A stretch of 64,000 nucleotides of DNA, taken from contig NC_087062.1 of NCBI RefSeq assembly GCF_963678635.1, positions 100,859,209-100,923,208 on the forward strand. The letters run 5' to 3'. The notes below the pieces were generated by a model, which saw only the letters and a list, made by a program, of their open reading frames with translations, searched no databases and had not been told where the DNA came from. Shown here in pieces: positions 45,801 through 56,859 of this stretch (the stretch's first letter is position 1; each line of letters opens with the position of its first letter). This DNA comes from Symsagittifera roscoffensis (taxonomy: Eukaryota; Xenacoelomorpha; Acoela; Convolutidae). The position numbers were made by a program, and so were the translations under genes.

Positions 45801-48669
45801 ATTGAGAGAGTGATTTTCACCAGATATTGAGAGAGTGATTTTCACCAGATATTGAGAGAGTGATTTTCACCAGATATTGAGAGAGTGATTTTCACCAGAT
45901 ATTGAGAGAGTGATTTTCACCAGATATTGAGAGAGTGATTTTCACCAGATATTGAGAGAGTGATTTTCACCAGATATTGAGAGAGTGATTTTCACCAGAT
46001 ATTGAGAGAGTGATTTTCACCAGATATTGAGAGAGTGATTTTCACCAGATATTGAGAGAGTGATTTTCACCAGATATTGAGAGAGTGATTTTCACCAGAT
46101 ATTGAGAGAGTGATTTTCACCAGATATTGAGAGAGTGATTTTCACCAGATATTGAGAGAGTGATTTTCACCAGATATTGAGAGAGTGATTTTCACCAGAT
46201 ATTGAGAGAGTGATTTTCACCAGATATTGAGAGAGTGATTTTCACCAGATATTGAGAGAGTGATTTTCACCAGATATTGAGAGAGTGATTTTCACCAGAT
46301 ATTGAGAGAGTGATTTTCACCAGATATTGAGAGAGTGATTTTCACCAGATATTGAGAGAGTGATTTTCACCAGATATTGAGAGAGTGATTTTCACCAGAT
46401 ATTGAGAGAGTGATTTTCACCAGATATTGAGAGAGTGATTTTCACCAGATATTGAGAGAGTGATTTTCACCAGATATTGAGAGAGTGATTTTCACCAGAT
46501 ATTGAGAGAGTGATTTTCACCAGATATTGAGAGAGTGATTTTCACCAGATATTGAGAGAGTGATTTTCACCAGATATTGAGAGAGTGATTTTCACCAGAT
46601 ATTGAGAGAGTGATTTTCACCAGATATTGAGAGAGTGATTTTCACCAGATATTGAGAGAGTGATTTTCACCAGATATTGAGAGAGTGATTTTCACCAGAT
46701 ATTGAGAGAGTGATTTTCACCAGATATTGAGAGAGTGATTTTCACCAGATATTGAGAGAGTGATTTTCACCAGATATTGAGAGAGTGATTTTCACCAGAT
46801 ATTGAGAGAGTGATTTTCACCAGATATTGAGAGAGTGATTTTCACCAGATATTGAGAGAGTGATTTTCACCAGATATTGAGAGAGTGATTTTCACCAGAT
46901 ATTGAGAGAGTGATTTTCACCAGATATTGAGAGAGTGATTTTCACCAGATATTGAGAGAGTGATTTTCACCAGATATTGAGAGAGTGATTTTCACCAGAT
47001 ATTGAGAGAGTGATTTTCACCAGATATTGAGAGAGTGATTTTCACCAGATATTGAGAGAGTGATTTTCACCAGATATTGAGAGAGTGATTTTCACCAGAT
47101 ATTGAGAGAGTGATTTTCACCAGATATTGAGAGAGTGATTTTCACCAGATATTGAGAGAGTGATTTTCACCAGATATTGAGAGAGTGATTTTCACCAGAT
47201 ATTGAGAGAGTGATTTTCACCAGATATTGAGAGAGTGATTTTCACCAGATATTGAGAGAGTGATTTTCACCAGATATTGAGAGAGTGATTTTCACCAGAT
47301 ATTGAGAGAGTGATTTTCACCAGATATTGAGAGAGTGATTTTCACCAGATATTGAGAGAGTGATTTTCACCAGATATTGAGAGAGTGATTTTCACCAGAT
47401 ATTGAGAGAGTGATTTTCACCAGATATTGAGAGAGTGATTTTCACCAGATATTGAGAGAGTGATTTTCACCAGATATTGAGAGAGTGATTTTCACCAGAT
47501 ATTGAGAGAGTGATTTTCACCAGATATTGAGAGAGTGATTTTCACCAGATATTGAGAGAGTGATTTTCACCAGATATTGAGAGAGTGATTTTCACCAGAT
47601 ATTGAGAGAGTGATTTTCACCAGATATTGAGAGAGTGATTTTCACCAGATATTGAGAGAGTGATTTTCACCAGATATTGAGAGAGTGATTTTCACCAGAT
47701 ATTGAGAGAGTGATTTTCACCAGATATTGAGAGAGTGATTTTCACCAGATATTGAGAGAGTGATTTTCACCAGATATTGAGAGAGTGATTTTCACCAGAT
47801 ATTGAGAGAGTGATTTTCACCAGATATTGAGAGAGTGATTTTCACCAGATATTGAGAGAGTGATTTTCACCAGATATTGAGAGAGTGATTTTCACCAGAT
47901 ATTGAGAGAGTGATTTTCACCAGATATTGAGAGAGTGATTTTCACCAGATATTGAGAGAGTGATTTTCACCAGATATTGAGAGAGTGATTTTCACCAGAT
48001 ATTGAGAGAGTGATTTTCACCAGATATTGAGAGAGTGATTTTCACCAGATATTGAGAGAGTGATTTTCACCAGATATTGAGAGAGTGATTTTCACCAGAT
48101 ATTGAGAGAGTGATTTTCACCAGATATTGAGAGAGTGATTTTCACCAGATATTGAGAGAGTGATTTTCACCAGATATTGAGAGAGTGATTTTCACCAGAT
48201 ATTGAGAGAGTGATTTTCACCAGATATTGAGAGAGTGATTTTCACCAGATATTGAGAGAGTGATTTTCACCAGATATTGAGAGAGTGATTTTCACCAGAT
48301 ATTGAGAGAGTGATTTTCACCAGATATTGAGAGAGTGATTTTCACCAGATATTGAGAGAGTGATTTTCACCAGATATTGAGAGAGTGATTTTCACCAGAT
48401 ATTGAGAGAGTGATTTTCACCAGATATTGAGAGAGTGATTTTCACCAGATATTGAGAGAGTGATTTTCACCAGATATTGAGAGAGTGATTTTCACCAGAT
48501 ATTGAGAGAGTGATTTTCACCAGATATTGAGAGAGTGATTTTCACCAGATATTGAGAGAGTGATTTTCACCAGATATTGAGAGAGTGATTTTCACCAGAT
48601 ATTGAGAGAGTGATTTTCACCAGATATTGAGAGAGTGATTTTCACCAGATATTGAGAGAGTGATTTTCA
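42865..48669. repeat. 25-bp satellite array, ~232 copies
   Basis: A perfect 25-bp unit beginning GATTTTCACCAGATATT and ending GAGAGAGT is repeated head to tail for about 5.8 kb. Reading by eye I found only three single-base variants: T to A at 43,539, A to G at 43,680 and G to A at 43,885. All three are in the first kilobase; the remaining 4.8 kb appears uniform. The period is not a multiple of three, and every frame meets a stop, so it is non-coding. It begins immediately after the poly(A) signal of the membrane-protein gene and ends in unique sequence at about 48,670. Confidence 0.97.
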
Positions 48670-50264
48670 TTCATCACAAAAAATTGACTCGGTCGGCAAG
48701 TACCGGCCTTGACATAATAACATCAACTGACTCAGACTAACATTATGACCTGTATCATCAATTCAATACACAATGCGTTACATTACACAAAAGGAGGCAC
48801 ACCCGCCGTACCACAGCAAGGAATAAAAAGAGCTGCGATTTGCATTAATTTCTTAGTTTTTTTTCGAAAATGCTTTATAAATTCACTCAGGCTCTCATCT
48901 TGGTTTTCTTTGGGCGGATTTTTGGGCAAGAAATTAAAATTTTGTCGTTTTTTGGAACTTTTTAAAGAAATTTTAGATCCGCGCCCGAGCTCTACCAAAC
49001 AACCTAATGATCCTATTAAAGCAAGAAAAACCCGCTTTGAAAACGCGAATTGTAAAAAAAAATGAGATAGACTGATTAAAAGAGCGGCCAAAAATACCGC
49101 TTTTAGACACTTTTTTGAAGCTTCAGACAAAAATGTTTTTTTTTTCTACAAATAATGGCTCCAAAGGGTTAGAAGTTTTGAGGTTGATCAAGCAAAATGG
49201 ACTTGGTAAAATGTATTGTTGAATGAGGACTGTTTTGGGTGATCAGAGGAATGCATTTTGAATGAGGTTCAGAGAGGTTCACATCCCACGTACATTAGGT
49301 AGATTAAGTACAGTGCTGCTTTACATTATCCGGACAAAACGAATAGAACTCAAAAGTTTCAGCAAAATTAGTACGAGTAATTTAATTTTGTCACAATTCG
49401 GGCCCAAAATTTTACCCCAGAAATCGATCTTTTTCGCCTTCTTTCAATCAATTAAAAAGTACGCCGAAACCACTGGACCAATTGCTGATAAACCTATAAA
49501 ATTGTAGCCGCCGAAGAATGTTGAAGAAGATTATATTATTTCAAATTTAGTATAAATAAAATTATTTTTGTTTGATAGTCAAAAAGTCTAGTCAAAAAAG
49601 GATAATCAAAAAGTAGTCATTTTTACTATATAAAAAACCAATGTTGTACTTAAAAACAATTTTAAATAGGTTGCTCATTTTTTAGTGACCTTGTTAAATT
49701 TTTTGGCTACATAAGAAGCTCACCGTGGTAAACTTCTAATGGCAGTTGAACCGGTGTTGTGGCGTAATTTTTGATGCCTGAAAAAAGCCGGAAACGATTG
49801 GCTTTGGAAAAAAAACATTGGGCATGTTTTTTAAAATAATTGGCCCTATAATATTTCTGCTGAAAATTTAAGCAAGTTTTGTCAAAATAATTTCTAATCT
49901 TAAATTAAACCAAGTTGAGAGAAACGCGTTTAAGTTTTAATTTTTATGCTTTTTGTATTTTGAATCAGCTCTTTACTTGTTGAGAAGATTCAGTTAGTCC
50001 AATTTTCGACCAATCAGAATGCAGCCTAATTAGAAATCTCCATAGAAAGCTTTAGTTCTACAGTGCTGATTTAAATTAATCGGACAAAACGCGTTAAACT
50101 TGAAATTTAAAACGCGTTTTTCCCAAATTAGGTTGAGTTTTTAGTGAAAACTTATGAAGACAAAACTTGCTTAAAATAATAGCAGAATTAATTTGATCTA
50201 ATTTCTTTTCCGAAATTTGGTCCAAAAACTTTACCCCAAAAAAGTTTAGTGAAAAACATGGGCG
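48670..50264. other. A+T-rich spacer with a diffuse inverted repeat
   Basis: No supported gene. Overlapping frames of about 106 and 115 codons exist on opposite strands at 48,745-49,130, but neither shows a motif. Diverged inverted segments lie at about 49,855-49,945 (TTTAAGCAAGTTTTGTC ... AAACGCGTTTAAG) and 50,085-50,190 (the reverse complement of the same blocks), flanking about 140 bp. They resemble the arms of an old non-autonomous DNA element. Phrases such as GTGCTGATTTAAATTAATCGGACAAAACG and GTGCTGCTTTACATTATCCGGACAAAACG recur in shorter form (about 49,312 and 50,062). Confidence 0.5.
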
Positions 50265-50266
50265 TG

Positions 50267-50490
50267 TGATAAAATATTACTTTGTTGTAGCTAATTCTAA
50301 GTTAAAACTATTAAAAAGGATAAAAAATTAAAGTGAATTAGTCGGTAAGTTAAAACATTAAAACAATGAGAGATCATTCTCTCCGCCTGAGAGAATGGCC
50401 AATGAAGGTCATAAAAGAGTGACCTGTTATCTAATCTAATTAAGCTAAATAAGGTTTGCAATAAATGCAAAATAAGATGCAATCACAACA
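50267..50490 (-). repeat. 3' LTR of element 1
   Basis: 224 bp, beginning TGTTGTGATTGCATC and ending TATTTTATCA on the minus strand, thus TG...CA. It matches the right-hand LTR at about 96% by eye. A hairpin core (ATTCTCTCCG-C-CTGAGAGAAT, one mismatch) lies at 50,376-50,396. A short purine tract (AGAGGAA) precedes it on the minus strand as the likely plus-strand primer. Confidence 0.9.
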
Positions 50491-50564
50491 TTCCTCTAAG
50501 CAGGAAAAATTTCAATTAGTGCCCGATAAGTAAAATACAAAACACGAAATAACTGAGACTGAGT

Positions 50565-50580
50565 CCTTTCTCCCCCTTTT
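50565..50580 (-). promoter_or_regulatory. Internal polypurine tract of element 1
   Basis: AAAAGGGGGAGAAAGG on the minus strand looks like a classical polypurine tract but sits about 75 bp inside the 3' LTR edge. The tract directly next to the LTR is only AGAGGAA. It may be a secondary plus-strand primer or a relic of an earlier LTR boundary. Confidence 0.4.
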
Positions 50581-50980
50581 GGGGACAGAGGAAAAATATT
50601 ATTGCACTACTGAGTAAGTAACTGAAATTAGCTAAAGCACCAACACTAGCATTAAATAATGCACTAATGATTGAGGTTAAGGTTATCCGGTATCCAAAGG
50701 ATAAGATCTAAAAGATAAGTAAGGGGTAAAAACTCCAAAAACGAAATTAACACCGCAGTTTAATAGGTGGAAAGGTGTCAGGTCGCGGAAGTTAGATAAA
50801 TTGGCTGATAGGGATTTTATGAAGGCAGGATGCGATGAGCAAAATTACGACTGAGTACTCCGAAGGATTGATTTACAAACAGTTGTGCACACTAAGTCTT
50901 CCAACTCAAATTTGTTGAAAATACAGTTTAGCACCGGTGTGTGAAGTGGAAAGTACTCGAGAAGGGAATAGGTATTATGA

Positions 50981-51773
50981 TTATTGTTTACAACTTCTAT
51001 ACTCATTTAAAAAGTTTTCGAGTTCAGCATTAAAAAGTTCACTATCTAGTTCTGAATGTTCTCCAAAGTTATCTACTGCCATCCTTAGCGATTCATCAGT
51101 TGAAGAAGTGGAGGTTTGTTCGGGAGATGGTGAATCCGAGTCAATTAGGATCAACTCCGCCGGAGCCACGGCACTGTCTGCATCATGAGTGGTGTTATCG
51201 TCAATTTCTATCACGATGGGGTTAGCTGCCGAACCAGAGGTTTCTTGAGATCTATCTGCGGCATCTATAAAATACCTTTGACCGTAAAATTTCGGTGGAT
51301 TAACATTTCTACTAGAGTGTCGGATGGTGAGAGGAACTTTACAGGTTTGCTGATGGGGTCGTGGGATCGTCAGCGGAATCTACTATCTCGCAAACCGGGA
51401 AGTCTGCTACTGGGCCCAAGTCCGTTGGATTACGATCGTCCTGAAACTCCCGTGGCTTGATGGCATTTTTTTCCTCCCTCTGAGTTCTGGTCTTCTGTTC
51501 CAATTCACTAGAGGTTCGGTTAGCGGGGATAAGGCTTATTGGGCACTCAAAAGTCTGGTCTTCAAATTGTTCTCCGTATTGAGCCGTATTGTTTTCTAAA
51601 GCCTCAGATTTTGTGTCATTAATGGTTACGCTAAAATTAGGGCCAATTCCATTTGGAATATGAGTCGTGCATGAGTCGGAAACAAAACGCTCTCTGGCTA
51701 CATCTCTACAGGGGAAACAGCCCGCTATCCATTCCCATTCACTAGTATCCGAAATATCCGAAGGAATTAGCAT
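50981..51773 (-). pseudogene. Acidic C-terminal Pol tail of element 1
   Basis: Two open stretches, 51,339-51,773 and 50,981-51,214 on the minus strand, encode acidic, Ser/Thr/Pro-rich low-complexity protein (for example LILIDSDSPSPEQTSTSSTD). They lie downstream of the integrase, where gypsy-type elements often carry a variable Pol tail or a late frame. No transmembrane segment or signal peptide suggests an envelope. The gap between the stretches and the 300 bp up to the 3' LTR hold nothing else I can name. Confidence 0.4.
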
Positions 51774-52237
51774 GAATTCATCTGAAACTAGGTAACCTGG
51801 AGGGGTTGACGACTTCTTTGAGCGGTGAGTTTGTCTTCGGATTGGTTTTTAGGATGTCCCCGACACGCGTGTCCTTGTCAGGTTATCGGATGGGACCAGT
51901 TCAACTTTCTTGGGAGTCCTAGGCATCGGTTTCTTCGGTTTTTGTTTTCGTCTCGAACCCTCCTGCTTCTGACCTACTTCAACATTAGGATAAGGGAAAT
52001 AAGGGAATGAAATACTTCCTTTAAAAGGTCTGATTTAAATCGAGGTAGATTTAGGAATCGCAAGGTCCGCTTTTCGTATTATTTTTCAGTCGGATAATTC
52101 TACTGTCGAAGTAGACGAGTTTATGATTCTTTTGTTCAATTCCTTATAGAAACAGTCTCGATTGATGTTACCGTTTGTTTTCCGAAGGATTTTACCTTTG
52201 AAGGGCTTTGGAATGGTATTCTTTTCGAGGATGAGGC

Positions 52238-53163
52238 CTAGTCGGTATTATAGCCCTTTTCGATCGGCGTTTGGTTCTTTTTCGCTACCAAGTCGTACTT
52301 GTATCCATCCTCGAGTCTATCGTCCAAGTTCCAGTCATTTGCCCGTTCTTTAGACAATATAAATTTCCCTTTGTCTAAAATTCTAAAGGAAGGTTTACCA
52401 GAAGCTAATTGTTTCCAAATTGTATTTGGTTTTCTGTTATATTGAATTTCAAATGGAGAATATTTGATTTTGGATTGGTAACATGAACGAAATTCCAGAT
52501 AATCTTTGAAACGGCATTTTACAGTGTACATTTTTGATGTTTTGAATACGGTATAACATGAAAAAATATATAATCCTCTAAAAATTCGATAACTGTTTTT
52601 GAAGAAGTAGAAGACGTAATTTTTGCCGACGGAAATTTGGAAATTTTATCAATGCAAAGTAAAATATATTTGTTTGACCCCCAATAGGAATCCAAGGGTC
52701 CAGCGAAGTCTAAGTTTAGTTCTTCGTTTGGTTCCAATAATGGAGAAAGTTCACTAGCTTGTGAGTTTGGGATAACAGTTTTCAAATTCTTACCCGCTGA
52801 TGTGCATTTTTAGCAGTTTAAGCCATGAAAGTAAATTTGCCTGTTAATATGAGGCCAACAGATGTATTGTGCCAAATACTTCATTCCGAATTGATCTGGA
52901 TGAGTTTCATGGAGAGTCTTTATCATCGCGTTTTTCAGGGTAAAAGGTATAACTAGTTTACCGTCCATGTATAACAATCCGTCGGATTCGTGTAAATCTC
53001 TAGTGAAGTGTTTTAAGTAAGGGGAATTCGCATTAATCTTTTCCACTTTGTTTTGAAGTGCTTCGACCATTGGGTTCAACATGGGGTCATCTTCTGTCAA
53101 AAAGGCTACCAGCTTGGCGTTAAAGAGGATGTTCAAGTCCAAGGGTCGATCCGGCAACTTCAA
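52238..53163 (-). pseudogene. Integrase of element 1, core deleted
   Basis: The integrase inserts the cDNA. The frame 53,163-52,810 has the zinc-binding region (HETHPDQFG ... IYFHGLNC, then a stop and KC). The frame 52,785-52,519 has the first catalytic Asp in NLDFAGPLDSYWG, then a conserved strand and KFPSAK. Just after VIPYSKHQK the reading breaks and resumes at CRFKDYLEF with SPFEIQYNRKPN (52,531-52,238), which belongs well past the catalytic core. The segment with the second Asp and the Glu is missing, so a deletion has removed the active site. Two stops also separate the parts. Confidence 0.7.
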
Positions 53164-53611
53164 GTTTTCACGTTATTTTTTAACAAGATTAGGGTGGTCA
53201 GTTAATAGCGAGAGATCTAAATCTACTGAAATACCGGAAGTAGAAGGATTAATTACAATATTCTTATGATTCATATTAACAGTATTTACAATTTTTTTAA
53301 CTATAGGCGAGTTAATCAATCTACAACTAAGAATTACGATTTAAAAAACAGCGGAATTAGAAATAAAAATGATTTTTGGGTTCGTGTTTGAATAATCCGT
53401 TGGAATACAATTTGAAGTACAAAGTTCCGTTCTATTGTGATTAGATGAACAAATTGGGAAAATCGAGTTTATTAGTTTTAATACTGACACTATTAAGTAG
53501 TTACGTAACTTAGCGTAATCGGAATTTTCCAGATTAGAACCAATGGCTGAGCAGGTAATTTTTTGTTTCTCGGACGGATTAATTGATTTGTTAATCATAT
53601 CGAATTTGCCA

Positions 53612-54030
53612 CTACAAATTTTCGTCGTAATGAGATATTGGGAGGGCTTTTCCAGATTGAATCCCACAAATAAGGTCAGTGAAGCTCATATCCTTTCCTG
53701 CTAGATGATTAATTGTCAAATCAAAAGGTAACAATCTGACCACCCATCTTTTTAATCTACTATGATATGTTTTATTTACGTGATTTGGTGAGAGAGCGGA
53801 AAGTAAGGCTTTGTGGTCAGTAATTACTTCAAATTCCGATCCGTAAAGGTAGTTTTTGTAGTGTTCGACGGCCCATACAACCCCTAACATTTCGAGCTCA
53901 TTCGTAGAATATTTTGACTCGTGTGGGTTTAAAAAACGAGAGGCAAAAGAAATTGCTTTCCAGTCATTCCCTTGGAGTTGTTCGAGGGAAGCTCCCAAAC
54001 CATTGTGCGACGCGTCCGTTTTTACTCTAG
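53612..54030 (-). pseudogene. RNase H domain of element 1
   Basis: The RNase H removes template RNA during reverse transcription. Just before the Met at 53,998, in the same frame, lies KTDASHNGLGASL, giving the first catalytic Asp. The frame then has NELEMLGVVWAVEHY (Glu), FEVITDHKAL (Asp) and LAGKDMSFTDLI (final Asp), so all four acidic residues are present. The frame is open here, but it is cut off from the RT by a frameshift near 54,060. The linker to integrase (53,164-53,611) has a partly open frame of no clear family. Confidence 0.75.
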
Positions 54031-54069
54031 TGTTGCGTTTTACATCAAAAGGTGTATTCTCTGTTAGAT

Positions 54070-55329
54070 TTACAATTTCTTGTTTAATTTTCTCAAACGC
54101 TTTCGTATGGTCTTGGTTCCATTGGAAGATCGATTCTTATTAAAAAGCGGTCCAAGTGGGCTTCCTAGAGAGGCTAAATTCGGGACAAACTTGATGTACT
54201 GATTTGTAGATCCGAAAAATGATCTTAATTCTTTCAAGTTCTGTGGAACAGGTAAGTGTTTTATTGCTTTCGATTTGTCGAATAAAGGTATGATTCCTGT
54301 TTTTGAGATTTTGAGTCCCAACCACTTTATTTCTTTTTGAAATATTTTACATTTTGACCAGTTGAACGCGAAGTTATATTCGTCCAGTGTTGATAAAATT
54401 TTTAACACAATGTTCGTGTGGTCTAAAAATGTTCATTTGGAAGCGATTAAAATGTCATCAAGGTAACAGTTGGTAAAAGGGATAGAACCTAACGTAGAAT
54501 CCATTACTCTTTGAAATTCGTTAGGCATATCACCTAGTCCGTTTAAAGCCGGTTAAAATTGGTAAGTACCCGTAATATCACCGCCCACGATACTAAAATT
54601 TTATTGATTGCTAGTAAATGTATCTAATGCATATTGACAGTATGCCTAATTTAGGTCTAAGTTAGTAAACCACACTTCTCCAACGGAATCATTAGCAATT
54701 TGCGCCCCGACGTTGTCTACCATTTCGTGGATGTTCGGCACTTGGTATTTGTTCTTGTAGATTTGTTTATTTATAAACTTTGAATCCAAAGCTAGTTTGT
54801 TGGATTTGTCTTTTTTGCAAGTAATGACTATTGGACTGATAAAACGAACTTCGCCACAGTTTTCTAGTTTTTTAATATGTCCCTCGTCTTTTAATCTGTT
54901 TAGTTCTGTCTTAACAGAATCCAGTAAATGTAGGGGAACTCGTCTTCCTTTTAGTTGAATTAGTTTTGGGGGTTCGTTAAAGTGGGTGATTTTCATCTGG
55001 TTTTTAATTTTTCCAATCCGAAGGAATAAATTTTTGAATGTTTTTGATATGCTTAGAATTTTCCTATCTTTGTCTGTTTGAGAGATGTATTTTATTGACT
55101 TACACTGCTTGTTAGTCTGGAAATGCGGGAAGTTTTTCTGTGAGACTTCTATTCCCACTTTCGGTAGATTGTCATTTTCTAAGATATTTCTCTCGTGTCC
55201 CTCGGTCAAAAAGAAATGACAGTCATTGTCTGACCAGCCGTTTGAAAAGATCAAAAATTTCACCTTTCCAGAAATGATTATGGCGTTATCAGTGAATCCA
55301 CAGTAAAGGTCCTTGGTTGCCTTATCCAC
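54070..55329 (-). pseudogene. Reverse transcriptase of element 1
   Basis: The frame 55,329-54,646 holds the end of protease and the RT fingers/palm start, with KKDKSNKLALDSKFIN, YQVPNIHEMVD and FTNLDLN, where a TAG interrupts the first catalytic-Asp block. The YLDD catalytic motif is at 54,465-54,454, followed within a few codons by a TGA. The thumb/connection frame 54,408-54,070 follows, with CKIFQKEIKWLGLKIS and LRSFFGSTNQYIKFVPNL. The catalytic motifs survive but at least three stops break the protein. Confidence 0.8.
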
Positions 55330-55379
55330 CGGATAGATTTTAAAGTAAGTGTCTCATAGTTTCAATTCGTGTAAATTTA

Positions 55380-55560
55380 TTGAGGCAGCTGACCGGGCTA
55401 GCTGAATCCACTTGTATATTTAAAATTACTCGATTTTCTTTTCCGAGGTCAATATTCAATAGTTTCTTCACATCTTTTCCATCTTCATCAAAAATCGTAG
55501 TTACGTTTAATACAGAATAATCGTCGTTTTCGCTTTGTCCAGATTCCGACCATGCGTTTA
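55380..55560 (-). pseudogene. Retroviral-type aspartic protease remnant, element 1
   Basis: Between the zinc-knuckle frame and RT, the minus strand reads NIQVDSASPVSCLNKF around 55,400-55,430, the position and shape of the D-T/S-G active-site loop of retroelement protease, with Ala in place of Gly. Frames on both sides are interrupted. It would process the Gag-Pol polyprotein. The call rests on position and one motif. Confidence 0.45.
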
Positions 55561-55800
55561 TGACGCCACAACCATCTCAATTATATGGTCTGTATTTACA
55601 TCCGGAGTATCCGACGGAATAAAATCTGTATTATCTACAGTTTGGCTATTTACAAAGTTTACATTTTTACGGCGAGATCTACAAAGTCTGGTAAAATGAC
55701 CTTTATATCTGCAAGGAGTACAGGTAGTTTCCTTTGCTGGGCAAACTGCTAGGTGGCCCTTTGAGAAAATTCCTTCGCACTTCATACAGTTGTTGCTATT
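55558..55800 (-). pseudogene. Nucleocapsid zinc knuckles of element 1
   Basis: A short minus-strand frame contains two cysteine clusters. The first is CMKCEGIFSKGHLAVC, irregular in spacing. The second, CTPCRYKGHFTRLC, is a perfect C-x2-C-x4-H-x4-C knuckle that would bind packaged RNA. It follows gag after a gap of about 140 bp with broken frames, so it was once the C-terminus of Gag. Confidence 0.65.
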
Positions 55801-55940
55801 TTCGATATTGAGAGTTGGCTCTCTTTTGACGTTAAAATGGCTGTGTGATTTAGTACGGATGATCCGTTGGATTTAAAATTGTTTGTTAGCTTTAGGTGAT
55901 TTAAAATTCCCTTTTCATCTATGAGTGCTACGTTTAGTGC

Positions 55941-56636
55941 TTATCGTTGCGGAAGAGTTTCTGTTAGCAGTTTTCTTTGAATGTCGTAGTTTTTCATATT
56001 GTTGATGAAAATGTCTCGTATCCACTCTTCTCCTACTGCGGTTATGTCGCACTTTTTCGCCATTTCTGCTAAGGCATCCCAAAAATGTTCAAGCGATTCT
56101 CTATCCCGTTGTTTTCGGTTTAGCAGTTTATGTCGTTCAAATGTGACATTTGTCTTTCTTACGAAAGCGATCGCTAGGGAATTCCAAAATTCTTTAAAAG
56201 AGATTTGTAAGATTTTCACCTTGGTAAAGGTTTGTCCGAAAATCCTTTTTCCTTCATTTCCCAATGTTAGATATAGAACTGATCGTAGTTTTTTATCAGC
56301 TTCTTCTAGTCGCATTCCATTGAATTTCTTGGTTTCAGACTTGATCGAGGCTGATTCCTCTTTGTCATTTCGTCTTTGTTGTTGGGTGTTTCTCTCCATT
56401 CTTGACTGTCTTTGGTTATCTGTTTCACCATCCATCGGATTTTCCAATTTTGGAGGTTGAGGGTGATGTCTCTCCGAAGGATTTAGTAAGTTTTCTATGT
56501 CTATAATCTCTTTAGCAATTATAGCTAAGTGAAACAGATCGCTCCAATCTTCCCAGGGAATGGAAGGATCTACAGTATGGTTTTGCCAAAATGAAGGTAT
56601 TCCTCTCACATTAGGTTCATTATTTGACTGCGCCAT
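55941..56636 (-). CDS. gag: Gag (capsid part) of element 1
   Basis: A 231-codon open frame whose ATG (56,636-56,634) takes its A from the last LTR base and its TG from the primer-binding site, giving MAQ. Residues about 10-40 include IPSFWQNHTVDPSIPWEDWS, typical of retrotransposon Gag N-termini. A charged Gln/Arg-rich linker follows, then a capsid-like helical region with FERHKLLNRKQRDRESLEHF and EEWIRDIFINNM, matching the retrotransposon Gag fold. The frame ends at 55,941, before the zinc knuckles, so Gag is truncated. It is the best preserved gene of the element. Confidence 0.8.
   Translation of the reverse strand: MAQSNNEPNVRGIPSFWQNHTVDPSIPWEDWSDLFHLAIIAKEIIDIENLLNPSERHHPQPPKLENPMDGETDNQRQSRMERNTQQQRRNDKEESASIKSETKKFNGMRLEEADKKLRSVLYLTLGNEGKRIFGQTFTKVKILQISFKEFWNSLAIAFVRKTNVTFERHKLLNRKQRDRESLEHFWDALAEMAKKCDITAVGEEWIRDIFINNMKNYDIQRKLLTETLPQR
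56626..56635 (-). promoter_or_regulatory. Primer-binding site of element 1
   Basis: TGGCGCAGTC on the minus strand starts at the base after the LTR. It matches the first ten bases of the tRNA-Ser primer site used by some gypsy-type elements of insects. The match fades afterwards. It overlaps codons 1-4 of gag. Confidence 0.6.
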
Positions 56637-56859
56637 GATAAAATATTACTTTGTTGTAGCCAATTCTAAGTTAAAGCTATTAAAAAGGATAAAGACTTAA
56701 AGTGAATTAGTCGGTAAGTTAAAACATTAAAACAATGAGAGATCATTCTCTCCGCCGGAGAGAATGGCCAATGAAGGTCATATAAGAGTGACCTGTTATC
56801 TAATCTCAATAAGCTAAATAAGGTTTGCAATAAATGCAAAATAAGATGCAATCACAACA
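56636..56859 (-). repeat. 5' LTR of element 1
   Basis: 224 bp, the partner of 50,267-50,490. It contains a perfect hairpin, ATTCTCTCCG-C-CGGAGAGAAT, at 56,745-56,765. It should hold the promoter and transcript start, but I could not place a TATA box with confidence. Outside it lies GGGCG, the likely target duplication. Confidence 0.9.

Larger units (their letters stand above)
50267..56859 (-). mobile_element. Ty3/gypsy-like LTR retrotransposon, decayed (element 1)
   Basis: A 6.6-kb element with a 224-bp LTR at each end, primer site beside the 5' LTR, then gag, zinc knuckles, protease, reverse transcriptase, RNase H, integrase and an acidic C-terminal tail. The RT-RNase H-integrase order places it in Ty3/gypsy. 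By eye the LTRs differ at about 8 of 224 positions. GGGCG lies directly outside the right LTR (56,860-56,864) and 2 bp outside the left LTR (50,260-50,264), probably the 5-bp target duplication. Pol is broken by several stops, frameshifts and a deletion in integrase; gag is open. It is inactive as a whole. Confidence 0.9.

Noticed and set aside
42865-48669. CRISPR array or telomeric repeat
   Set aside because: There are no spacers between the 25-bp units, and the unit is not a telomere-type short G-rich repeat. It is a plain satellite in a eukaryotic context.
48745-49130. Overlapping frames of 106 (+) and 115 (-) codons
   Set aside because: They are mutually antisense, with no motif and no splice or promoter signals that I could see.
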